Source of the DNA: an uncultured Erwinia sp.
Lineage (GTDB): Bacteria > Pseudomonadota > Gammaproteobacteria > Enterobacterales > Enterobacteriaceae
Reading direction: 5' to 3'
Length of the DNA stretch: 29,200 nt
Assembly (NCBI GenBank): GCA_946221915.1
Contig: CAMIKG010000056.1
Location: 1-29,200, forward strand
The notes beneath the pieces were generated by a model. The model did not search any database. It saw only the letters and a program-made list of their open reading frames with translations, and was not told where the DNA came from. A program made the position numbers and the translations under genes. Positions 1 to 6,577 of the stretch are shown piece by piece (within the stretch, counting starts at the first letter, position 1; each line of letters opens with the position of its first letter).

Positions 1-370
1 GCGGCGCTCAAGGAAGGAGCTGACGCCCAGCTGTTTACCCACTTCTCTGCCAACCTGCCAGCTCACCATGGGGCTGACCAAACTGGAAGAAGGCAACCTG
101 TGGAACACCATGCCATGCCACACCCACGAACGCCGAATGGAAGTCTACTTCTACTTCGATATGGACGAAGAAACCGCCGTATTCCACATGATGGGCCAGC
201 CGCAGGAAACACGTCACCTGCTGGTGCATAACGAACAGGCGGTGATCTCACCGAGCTGGTCGATTCATGCCGGTGTCGGCACCAAACGTTACACCTTTAT
301 CTGGGGCATGGTGGGCGAAAACCAGGTGTTTGATGATATGGACCATGTAAAAGTCAGCGAACTGCGCTGA
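1..370 (+). CDS. kduI: 5-keto-4-deoxyuronate isomerase KduI, 3' part
   Basis: KduI interconverts 5-keto-4-deoxyuronate and 3-deoxy-D-glycero-2,5-hexodiulosonate in cytosolic breakdown of pectin-derived unsaturated uronates. The frame is open from base 2 and ends with TGA at 368-370, so about 122 C-terminal residues are present of a family length near 278. From codon 47 (LPTCQLTMGL) onward the match to E. coli KduI is very close. It includes the cupin metal-site motif CHTHERRMEVYFYF, where the two His and the Glu are zinc ligands in the family, and the later NEQAVISPSWSIHAG segment. The first 45 or so bases give residues that do not resemble the conserved NRRTINK-type segment expected there, although the spacing aligns without a gap. 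This may be divergence or a contig-edge artefact. kduD follows after 50 bases, as expected of a kduID operon. Confidence 0.93.
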   Translation, partial: RRSRKELTPSCLPTSLPTCQLTMGLTKLEEGNLWNTMPCHTHERRMEVYFYFDMDEETAVFHMMGQPQETRHLLVHNEQAVISPSWSIHAGVGTKRYTFIWGMVGENQVFDDMDHVKVSELR

Positions 371-376
371 TCCCAC

Positions 377-392
377 GCCAGAACATTCTGGC
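377..392 (+). other. Intercistronic stem-loop between kduI and kduD
   Basis: GCCAGAA-CA-TTCTGGC is a perfect 7-bp inverted repeat lying 6 bases after the kduI stop and 28 bases before the kduD start. There is no T-run behind it, so it is not an intrinsic terminator. An mRNA-stabilising or processing hairpin is an inference from position only. Confidence 0.45.
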
Positions 393-420
393 ATCACGCC
401 CTGTACTAAAGAGAGTGAAT

Positions 421-1182
421 ATGATCCTTAACGCATTTGATCTGACAGGAAAAGTGGCGCTGGTCACCGGCTGTAATACCGGCCTGGGCCAGGGTATGGC
501 GCTTGGCCTTGCGGAAGCTGGCTGCGATATTATTGGCGTCAACCGTCGCGCGGCGAAAGAGACTCAAAGCCAGGTGGAAACACTCGGCCGCCGTTTCTGT
601 CATATAGAAGCCGACCTGATCAACAGCGCGAATGTGCCGCAGGTGGTGGAACAGGCCGTCGCTGCGTTTGGCCGCATTGATATCCTGGTGAATAACGCCG
701 GAATAATCCGCCGCGAAGATGCCCTGAACTTCAGCGAACAGGACTGGGACGACGTGATGAATATCAACAGTAAAACGGTATTCTTCCTGTCACAAGCCGT
801 CGCCCGCCAGTTTATCCGCCAGGGTCACGGCGGCAGGATAATCAACATCGCGTCCATGCTCTCTTACCAGGGCGGCATCCGCGTGCCCTCCTACACCGCG
901 TCGAAAAGCGCGATTATGGGACTGACGCGCCTGATGGCTAACGAATGGGCAAAACATAATATCAACGTTAACGCCATCGCCCCAGGGTATATGGCGACCA
1001 ACAACACCGAACCGCTGCGCAATGACGAATCGCGCAGCCAGGAGATCCTCGGACGTATTCCGGCAGAACGCTGGGGTACGCCAGAAGACATGAAAGGTCC
1101 GGTGGTATTTCTCGCCTCTGCCGCCGCCGATTACGTCAACGGCTACACCATTGCCGTAGACGGCGGCTGGCTGGCGCGCTGA
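421..1182 (+). CDS. kduD: 2-dehydro-3-deoxy-D-gluconate 5-dehydrogenase KduD
   Basis: KduD is the NAD-dependent short-chain dehydrogenase that reduces 2,5-diketo-3-deoxygluconate to KDG, the step after KduI in pectate/uronate catabolism. The product is 253 residues, identical in length to E. coli KduD. The Rossmann motif TGxxxGxG is at residues 16-23, NNAG at 91-94, and the catalytic triad is visible as Ser145, Tyr158 and Lys162 (YTASK). The C-terminus VNGYTIAVDGGWLAR is typical. A GTG two codons upstream (415) is in frame, but ATG at 421 fits the family N-terminus (MILNAF) and has AAAGAGAG about 7 bases upstream. It is downstream of kduI in the same direction and presumably co-transcribed. 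No KdgR operator can be judged because the operon promoter lies outside the window. Confidence 0.96.
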   Translation: MILNAFDLTGKVALVTGCNTGLGQGMALGLAEAGCDIIGVNRRAAKETQSQVETLGRRFCHIEADLINSANVPQVVEQAVAAFGRIDILVNNAGIIRREDALNFSEQDWDDVMNINSKTVFFLSQAVARQFIRQGHGGRIINIASMLSYQGGIRVPSYTASKSAIMGLTRLMANEWAKHNINVNAIAPGYMATNNTEPLRNDESRSQEILGRIPAERWGTPEDMKGPVVFLASAAADYVNGYTIAVDGGWLAR

Positions 1183-1187
1183 CCGGC

Positions 1188-1216
1188 TGACGTCGCCGCA
1201 CCCTGTGGCGACGTCA
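1188..1216 (+). terminator. Hairpin after kduD, possible terminator
   Basis: TGACGTCGCC (1188-1197) pairs perfectly with GGCGACGTCA (1207-1216). Three more base pairs (one G-U) close a CCC loop. The T-rich stretch (TTTTTT from about 1236) is some 20 bases beyond the stem, so this is an imperfect intrinsic terminator; it is well placed to end the kduID transcript. Confidence 0.5.
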
Positions 1217-1272
1217 TGCTGCATCACTAAGACAAATTTTTTATTTTTGGTTACAGCGTCACGTATTTAATC

Positions 1273-1310
1273 TACTGGATATATCCCCTATACTGGATGC
1301 ATTGACAGTT
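1273..1310 (+). promoter_or_regulatory. Two overlapping LexA-type boxes upstream of ydjM
   Basis: TACTGGATGCATTGACAGTT (1291-1310) fits the LexA consensus CTGT-N8-ACAG with one change (CTGG). It is preceded, sharing two bases, by TACTGGATATATCCCCTATA (1273-1292), whose left half matches and whose right half is degenerate. E. coli ydjM is an SOS gene with two overlapping LexA sites in this same arrangement (recalled, not searched). The boxes end 20 bases before the ydjM start, where LexA would block transcription. Confidence 0.75.
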
Positions 1311-1329
1311 ATGCAGCCAGGTTAACCTC

Positions 1330-1920
1330 ATGACGGCCGAAGGCCATATTATTTTTGCCATTGCCAGCGCCATTTTCGTCAAACGCGCCGAACTGACGCC
1401 GGTACTGGCGGACGGCGACTGGTGGCATATTATTCCGGCTGCGCTGCTGACCTGTCTGCTGCCGGATATCGACCACCCGAAATCACTGCTGGGGCAACGG
1501 CTGAAATGGATCTCCGGCCCGGTGGCGCGCGCCTTTGGTCACCGGGGTTTCACCCACAGCCTGCTGGCCGTGCTGGGCGCACTGGCGCTGTTCCAGATTA
1601 ATATGCCGCAGGATGGGCTGATCCCGGCCGATGCACTGCAGGGAATGGTGGTGGGCTATCTCAGCCATATCGCTGCAGATATGCTGACTCCGGCAGGCGT
1701 CCCGCTGCTGTGGCCGTGCCGCTGGCGCTTTTGTTTGCCGCTGCTTAACAGCCAGAAAGGCAACCAGCTGGAACGCGTGCTATGTATGGGACTGGTGTGT
1801 TACGCGATGTGGTTTTCACCGCAAATGCCATGGCTCGGCGCCAATGGCTGGCCCGCGCAATTCATTAATGTGGTGCAGAACAGCCTGAACCGCATAACCA
1901 ATAAACAAATCGCGCAATAA
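1330..1920 (+). CDS. ydjM: YdjM-family inner-membrane metal-dependent hydrolase-like protein
   Basis: The 196-residue product matches E. coli YdjM (LexA-regulated membrane-bound metal-dependent hydrolase family, DUF457). Conserved polar motifs sit among hydrophobic segments: GHIIFA with His6, LPDIDHP at 44-50, HRGFTHS at 71-77, and HIAADMLTPAGV with His113 and Asp117. Together they form the His/Asp pattern thought to bind metal. The biochemical substrate is not known to me. The start ATG at 1330 gives the expected MTAEGHIIFA N-terminus; the ribosome binding site is weak (AGG about 8 bases upstream). The gene stands alone behind the two LexA-type boxes, which supports SOS induction. No clear terminator follows. 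Confidence 0.92.
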   Translation: MTAEGHIIFAIASAIFVKRAELTPVLADGDWWHIIPAALLTCLLPDIDHPKSLLGQRLKWISGPVARAFGHRGFTHSLLAVLGALALFQINMPQDGLIPADALQGMVVGYLSHIAADMLTPAGVPLLWPCRWRFCLPLLNSQKGNQLERVLCMGLVCYAMWFSPQMPWLGANGWPAQFINVVQNSLNRITNKQIAQ

Positions 1921-1942
1921 TAGTACCGTTCAATACCATAAA

Positions 1943-1970
1943 GTTATAAACAATTACTTTTGGATATAAT
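1943..1970 (+). promoter_or_regulatory. Candidate sigma-70 promoter for tcyP
   Basis: A perfect TATAAT (1965-1970) has GTTATA (1943-1948) 16 bases upstream. A transcript starting near 1977 would have a leader of roughly 105 bases before tcyP. In E. coli tcyP is activated by CysB; I cannot assign a CysB site confidently from sequence. Confidence 0.5.
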
Positions 1971-2044
1971 GCTGTAGCCTGGCTGACTGATAACATACGC
2001 TACCAGTTAAGGCTTAATACGCGATACAAAATATCGCACTCTTC

Positions 2045-2065
2045 TCTGACGGTGCTACCGTCAGA
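2045..2065 (+). other. Perfect stem-loop in the tcyP leader next to the ribosome binding site
   Basis: TCTGACGGT (2045-2053), loop GCT, ACCGTCAGA (2057-2065): a 9-bp perfect stem ending 8 bases before the GGAG ribosome binding site (2074-2077). There is no T-run, so it is unlikely to be a terminator. It could influence translation or mRNA stability. Confidence 0.55.
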
Positions 2066-2084
2066 CTTTCACCGGAGAAATGGG

Positions 2085-3476
2085 ATGAATCTGCCTCTGA
2101 TTCTCAATATTGTGGCGTTTCTCGCGCTGCTGTTTATTCTGTCTCGCACCAGTCGTACCGACTGGAGCCTGTCGAAAAAAGTGCTCGCCGGCCTGGTGCT
2201 CGGCGTTGCATTTGGTCTGGCACTGCAACTGATCTACGGCGAAAATGCGCCAGTGGTCAAAGAGTCGATCAGCTGGTTCAATATTGTTGGCAATGGTTAT
2301 GTTCAGCTGCTGCAAATGATTGTGATGCCACTGGTGTTTGCCTCGATTCTCAGCGCGGTCGCCCGTCTGCACAACGCATCGTCACTGGGAAAAATCAGCC
2401 TGCTGACCATTGGCGTGCTGCTGTTCACCACAGCAATCTCTGCAGTGGTTGGCGTATTTGTCACCAACCTGTTTGGCCTGACCGCTGACGGTCTGGTGCA
2501 GGGCGCACAGGAGACTGCACGTCTGGCGGCAATCCAGAATAACTATGCTGGCAAAGTGGCCGACCTGACTGTGCCGCAACTGCTGCTCTCCTTTATCCCG
2601 AAAAATCCGTTTGCTGATCTGACTGGCGCAAACCCAACCTCGATCATCAGCGTGGTGATTTTTGCCGCCTTCCTCGGCGTGGCCGCTCTGCAGCTGCTGA
2701 AAGATGACCAGGCAAAAGGCCAGCGCGTGCTGACCGCGATCGATACCCTGCAGTCATGGGTGATGAAGCTGGTACGCCTGATTATGAAGCTGACGCCTTA
2801 CGGTGTACTGGCACTGATGACCAAAGTAGTGGCGGGTTCCAACCTGCAGGACATCATCAAACTGGGTAGCTTTGTTGTCGCCTCTTACCTCGGTCTGGCG
2901 ATCATGTTTGCGGTACACGCCCTGCTGCTGTCCGTTAACGGCATCAATCCGCTGCGCTTCTTCCGTAAAGTGTGGCCGGTGATCACCTTCGCCTTCACCA
3001 GCCGCTCCAGCGCCGCCAGTATTCCACTGAATGTGGAAACGCAAACCCGTCGTCTGGGCGTGCCGGAATCAATTGCCAGCTTCTCTGCTTCCTTTGGCGC
3101 CACTATCGGTCAGAATGGTTGTGCGGGTCTCTATCCGACCATGCTGGCGGTAATGGTTGCACCTACCGTTGGTATCAATCCGTTCGATCCGCTGTGGATC
3201 GCTACGCTGGTCGGTATTGTGACCCTCAGCTCCGCCGGCGTGGCGGGGGTTGGCGGCGGCGCGACCTTCGCTGCTCTGATTGTACTGCCGGCCATGGGGC
3301 TGCCCGTCACCCTGGTGGCACTGCTGATCTCTATCGAGCCGCTGATTGATATGGGCCGTACCGCGCTGAACGTTAATGGTGCGATGACGGCAGGTTCCCT
3401 GACCAGCCGCTGGCTGGGTCAGACCGACCAGGCCATACTGAACAGCGACGACCGCGCGGAACTGACTCACCAGTAA
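2085..3476 (+). CDS. tcyP: L-cystine symporter TcyP (YdjN)
   Basis: TcyP is a sodium/proton-type dicarboxylate-symporter family (DAACS) inner-membrane carrier that takes up cystine as a sulfur source. The product from ATG 2085 is 463 residues, the same length as E. coli TcyP, and aligns without gaps from MNLPLILNIV to the C-terminus. It has multiple hydrophobic spans, the SRSSAASIPLN serine-rich motif, the GATIGQNGCAGLYP segment, and the VGGGATFAALIVLPAMGLP and MGRTALNVNG motifs characteristic of the family. A longer in-frame start at 2052 would add 11 residues lacking family support; ATG 2085 has GGAG 7 bases upstream. It is a single gene flanked by its own promoter and a strong terminator. 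Confidence 0.97.
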   Translation: MNLPLILNIVAFLALLFILSRTSRTDWSLSKKVLAGLVLGVAFGLALQLIYGENAPVVKESISWFNIVGNGYVQLLQMIVMPLVFASILSAVARLHNASSLGKISLLTIGVLLFTTAISAVVGVFVTNLFGLTADGLVQGAQETARLAAIQNNYAGKVADLTVPQLLLSFIPKNPFADLTGANPTSIISVVIFAAFLGVAALQLLKDDQAKGQRVLTAIDTLQSWVMKLVRLIMKLTPYGVLALMTKVVAGSNLQDIIKLGSFVVASYLGLAIMFAVHALLLSVNGINPLRFFRKVWPVITFAFTSRSSAASIPLNVETQTRRLGVPESIASFSASFGATIGQNGCAGLYPTMLAVMVAPTVGINPFDPLWIATLVGIVTLSSAGVAGVGGGATFAALIVLPAMGLPVTLVALLISIEPLIDMGRTALNVNGAMTAGSLTSRWLGQTDQAILNSDDRAELTHQ

Positions 3477-3493
3477 ATTACGCTCCGCCGTTA

Positions 3494-3520
3494 AAAAAGG
3501 CCGGTTTTTCCGGCCTTTTT
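3494..3520 (+). terminator. Intrinsic terminator after tcyP
   Basis: AAAAAGGCCGG (3494-3504), loop TTTTT, CCGGCCTTTTT (3510-3520). The stem is GC-rich and the T-run is immediate, 17 bases after the tcyP stop. Confidence 0.93.
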
Positions 3521-3636
3521 GCTGTTTAACGCCAGCCTCCCCCATTTCCCTGCACTGCCATTTATCTGATAAATCAGCCATTTTAACGCAAATCCCAGCA
3601 AATCCCTGCGCTTTGCGCGCGTATAGCTGTCACTGT

Positions 3637-3647
3637 TCTATAGTTAA
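3637..3647 (+). promoter_or_regulatory. Sigma-S-type -10 element of katE
   Basis: TCTATAGTTAA matches the sigma-S extended -10 consensus KCTAYRCTTAA at ten of eleven positions and lies 37 bases upstream of the katE start. No good -35 is visible, as is usual for sigma-S promoters. E. coli katE is a classic RpoS-dependent gene. Confidence 0.7.
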
Positions 3648-3684
3648 GGATGCCTAATAACGACAGCAACGGGAGCACGCAACG

Positions 3685-5952
3685 ATGTCGAAAGAAACAG
3701 AGCACAAGGAGCTGAGCCATCACGCACCCACGACAGGGCCTGAGTCAGCGAAACCCGGACTGGATTCCCTCGCCCCGGAAGATGGTTCTCATCAGCCCAG
3801 CGCTGAGCCGAGCGCTCCCGGTAAACAGCCCACCGCGCCCGGCAGCCTGAAAGCCCCGAATACCCGCAACGCAAAACTTGATCAGCTCGATGCCTGGCGT
3901 AAAGACACGGGCGAAAACACCCCGCTCACCACCAACCAGGGCACACGTATCGCCAACGATCAAAACTCGCTGCGCAGCGGATCGCGCGGTCCGACGCTGC
4001 TGGAAGACTTTATCCTGCGGGAAAAAATCACCCATTTTGACCACGAACGCATTCCTGAGCGTATTGTTCATGCGCGAGGGTCAGCAGCCCATGGTTATTT
4101 CCAGGTTTACCGCTCACTGAGCGATGTCACCAAAGCGGATTTCCTCTGTGATACTGAACAGATCACGCCAGTGTTTGTGCGTTTCTCCACCGTGCAGGGT
4201 GGCGCCGGTTCGGCTGATACGGTGCGTGACATCCGTGGTTTCGCCACCAAGTTTTATACCCAGGAGGGGAATTTCGACCTGGTGGGGAATAACACCCCGG
4301 TGTTCTTTATTCAGGATGCACATAAATTCCCCGATTTCGTCCACGCCGTGAAACCGGAACCGCATAATGAAATCCCGCAGGGCCAGAGCGCCCATGACAC
4401 CTTCTGGGATTACGTCTCACTGCAGCCGGAAACGCTGCATAATGTGTTCTGGGCGATGTCCGATCGCGGTATTCCACGCAGCTATCGCACCATGGAAGGT
4501 TTTGGTATTCATACCTTCCGCCTGATTAATGCCGACGGTAAAGCCACTTTTGTTCGTTTCCACTGGAAACCGGTGGCCGGGAAGGCCTCGCTGTTATGGG
4601 ATGAGTCGCAAAAATTAACCGGCCGTGACCCGGATTATCATCGCCGCGACTTATGGGAAGCGATAGAAGCCGGTGACTATCCGGAATGGGAACTGGGGCT
4701 ACAGTTAATTCCTGAAGAGGATGAGTTTAAGTTCGATTTTGATCTGCTGGATGCCACTAAACTGATCCCGGAAGAGCTGGTGCCGGTGGAACTGGTGGGC
4801 AAAATGGTGCTAAACCGTAATCCCGACAACTTCTTCGCTGAAACCGAGCAGGTCGCTTTCCATCCTGGCCATATTGTGCCAGGACTCGATTTTACCAACG
4901 ATCCGCTGCTGCAGGGACGCCTGTTCTCTTACACCGATACCCAGATCAGCCGCCTTGGCGGACCAAACTTCCATGAAACGCCGATCAACCGGCCGGTGTG
5001 TCCATACCATAACTTTCAGCGCGGCGGCATGCACCGCATGGAAATCGACAGTAATCCGGCTAACTATGAGCCGAATTCGATCAACGACAACTGGCCGCGT
5101 GAAACACCTGCAGGTCCGAAACGCGGCGGCTTCGAAAGCTATCAGGAGCGAATCGAGGGCCATAAAGTGCGCGAGCGCAGCCCGTCATTCGGCGAATATT
5201 ACTCGCAACCGCGCCTGTTCTGGCACAGCCAGACACCGGTAGAGCAGCAGCATATTATTGATGCTTTCTCGTTTGAACTTGGCAAAGTAGCGCGCCCTTA
5301 CATCCGTGAGCGGGTGATTGACCAGCTGGCGCATATCGAAATCACGCTGGCGCACGCCGTCGCTGAGAATCTTGGCATCTCGCTGAGTGACGAGCACATG
5401 GCGATTGCGCCGCCCAAAGATGTCAACGGCCTCAAAAAGGACCCCAGCCTGAGTCTGTATGCCGTTCCCGGCGGCACCATCAAAGGGCGTCAGGTGGCGC
5501 TGTTGGTGAGTGACGGCTTCAGAGCAGCCGATGTGCTGGCCATTCTGCAGGAGCTGAAAGCGCATGGCGTACATGGCAAACTGCTGGCCGGTCATATGGG
5601 CGAAGTGCGTGCTGACGACGGCTCAACCCTGACCGTGGATGCGACGTTCAGCGGTCTGCCCTCTCTGACCTTCGATGCGGTGATTGTTCCCGATGGCAAT
5701 ATCGATGCCCTGCTGCTGCGCGGCGATGCCCGCTACTTCCTGCTGGAAGCTTACAAACACCTGAAAGTGATTGCTCTCAGTGGTGATGCACGCCGCTTCA
5801 AGGCGCAGTTTGGCCTGGCAGATGAGGAGCAGGAAGAAGGGATTATCGAGGACAGCAAAGCGGAAGGTGTGCTGATGAGTGAGTTTATCGCCGCGCTTGC
5901 CGCACATCGTATCTGGTCACGCAGCCAGAAGGCATTATCAGTACCGGCATAA
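3685..5952 (+). CDS. katE: Large-subunit monofunctional catalase HPII
   Basis: Cytoplasmic haem d catalase, decomposing hydrogen peroxide in stationary phase. The product is 755 residues (E. coli HPII is 753) and similar throughout. A disordered N-terminal extension runs over about residues 1-80. The catalase core follows with distal His129 (RIVHARG), Ser168, distal Asn202 (GNNTP) and proximal Tyr416 (RLFSYTDTQ). His393, equivalent to the HPII residue cross-linked to the tyrosine, is also present. From about residue 600 the C-terminal flavodoxin/DJ-1-like domain typical of large catalases begins (KGRQVALLVSDGFRAADVL). ATG 3685 has GGGAG 9 bases upstream and the expected MSxE N-terminus. The gene is monocistronic, with a sigma-S-like promoter and a terminator directly downstream. 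Confidence 0.98.
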   Translation: MSKETEHKELSHHAPTTGPESAKPGLDSLAPEDGSHQPSAEPSAPGKQPTAPGSLKAPNTRNAKLDQLDAWRKDTGENTPLTTNQGTRIANDQNSLRSGSRGPTLLEDFILREKITHFDHERIPERIVHARGSAAHGYFQVYRSLSDVTKADFLCDTEQITPVFVRFSTVQGGAGSADTVRDIRGFATKFYTQEGNFDLVGNNTPVFFIQDAHKFPDFVHAVKPEPHNEIPQGQSAHDTFWDYVSLQPETLHNVFWAMSDRGIPRSYRTMEGFGIHTFRLINADGKATFVRFHWKPVAGKASLLWDESQKLTGRDPDYHRRDLWEAIEAGDYPEWELGLQLIPEEDEFKFDFDLLDATKLIPEELVPVELVGKMVLNRNPDNFFAETEQVAFHPGHIVPGLDFTNDPLLQGRLFSYTDTQISRLGGPNFHETPINRPVCPYHNFQRGGMHRMEIDSNPANYEPNSINDNWPRETPAGPKRGGFESYQERIEGHKVRERSPSFGEYYSQPRLFWHSQTPVEQQHIIDAFSFELGKVARPYIRERVIDQLAHIEITLAHAVAENLGISLSDEHMAIAPPKDVNGLKKDPSLSLYAVPGGTIKGRQVALLVSDGFRAADVLAILQELKAHGVHGKLLAGHMGEVRADDGSTLTVDATFSGLPSLTFDAVIVPDGNIDALLLRGDARYFLLEAYKHLKVIALSGDARRFKAQFGLADEEQEEGIIEDSKAEGVLMSEFIAALAAHRIWSRSQKALSVPA

Positions 5953-5973
5953 CCGTTTTTTCATCCCCTCACA

Positions 5974-5996
5974 GGCCGGTTAACCCGGCCTTTTTT
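5974..5996 (+). terminator. Intrinsic terminator after katE
   Basis: GGCCGG (5974-5979), loop TTAAC, CCGGCC (5985-5990), followed directly by TTTTTT. It sits 21 bases beyond the katE stop. The rest of the spacer to 6157 shows nothing further that I can assign. Confidence 0.9.
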
Positions 5997-6157
5997 CACT
6001 CTTTTCTGCTGGCTTCTTCTGCACATTTACGCGTAATGCTGGAGCGACAGTCAGCAAAGCGTTAAGCGCTGTAAGCATTCGATAACAGGCGATGGTGACG
6101 CCTTGTAATTTTCCTGCTGCGGGATAATGTTACTGCTGTGTATGCAGGAGTCATCAT

Positions 6158-6541
6158 ATGAAAAAGATTGTCGCTTCATTACTGGCATTAACGTTAATCA
6201 GTCCGCTGGTCGCCAGCGCCCATCCCGGAGGCTGGGGTCCTGGTGGTCCGGGTCCTGGCTGGCATGGTGGTGGCCCAGGCGGTCCAGGTCCGCTGCGTTT
6301 TTTACCGTCTGCGGCTGAAGCTGTGCTGATTGGTGGCTTAACTTATTACCTGCTGAACGGTAATTACTACCAGCGTCAGGGGGATACTTACGTGGTGGTA
6401 GAGCGGCCGGTTGATCCGTCGCCATCACCGATGCGTGCGCTGGATTACAACGGTGAGCGCTTCTACGTTGCCGATGGCCACTATTATCGCCGCGATATTA
6501 ACGGCAGCTATTTGGAAGTGCCACGTCCGCCAGGATTGTAA
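6158..6541 (+). CDS. Exported Gly/Pro-rich small protein with paired YYR motifs
   Basis: 127 residues, function unknown. A clear Sec signal peptide (MKKIVASLLALTLISPLVASA, cleavage after Ala21) is followed by a Gly/Pro/His/Trp-rich stretch at residues 22-45. A hydrophobic segment follows (about 48-64, AEAVLIGGLTYYLL), then two related units. Unit one is NGNYYQRQGDTYVVVERP (67-84) and unit two is DGHYYRRDINGSYLEVPRP (106-124). This YY(Q/R)R..G.Y..V.RP pattern resembles envelope proteins annotated as DUF6515, a tentative match from memory. ATG 6158 has AGGAG 7 bases upstream. The protein probably acts in the periplasm or envelope. The gene converges with the large adhesin gene and shares a hairpin with it, so co-function is not implied. 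Confidence 0.85.
   Translation: MKKIVASLLALTLISPLVASAHPGGWGPGGPGPGWHGGGPGGPGPLRFLPSAAEAVLIGGLTYYLLNGNYYQRQGDTYVVVERPVDPSPSPMRALDYNGERFYVADGHYYRRDINGSYLEVPRPPGL
6224..6295 (+). repeat. GGTCC-rich low-complexity tract inside the Gly/Pro-rich gene
   Basis: Imperfect repeats of GGTCCNGG/GGTGG encode residues 23-46 of the exported protein, made up of GP and GGP steps with two Trp and one His (another His precedes it). Such tracts can change length by slippage while staying in frame if units are multiples of three. Confidence 0.6.
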
Positions 6542-6547
6542 TGTCAA

Positions 6548-6569
6548 ACCGGGAGCTTTCGCTCCCGGT
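6548..6569. terminator. Hairpin between two convergent genes
   Basis: ACCGGGAG (6548-6555), loop CTTTCG, CTCCCGGT (6562-6569). It lies 6 bases after the stop of the exported-protein gene and 8 bases beyond the stop of the convergent adhesin gene. Neither side has a proper T-run, so termination may be weak, but the placement suggests a shared 3' end. Confidence 0.55.
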
Positions 6570-6577
6570 ATCAGAGG

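Noticed and set aside
790..1227. 145-codon minus-strand frame over kduD
   Set aside because: Antisense shadow; kduD is intact and highly conserved on the plus strand.
3588..3606. GCAAATCCC occurring twice in tandem upstream of katE
   Set aside because: Two 9-mers 10 bases apart are notable but too short and too far from the -10 element to assign a role.
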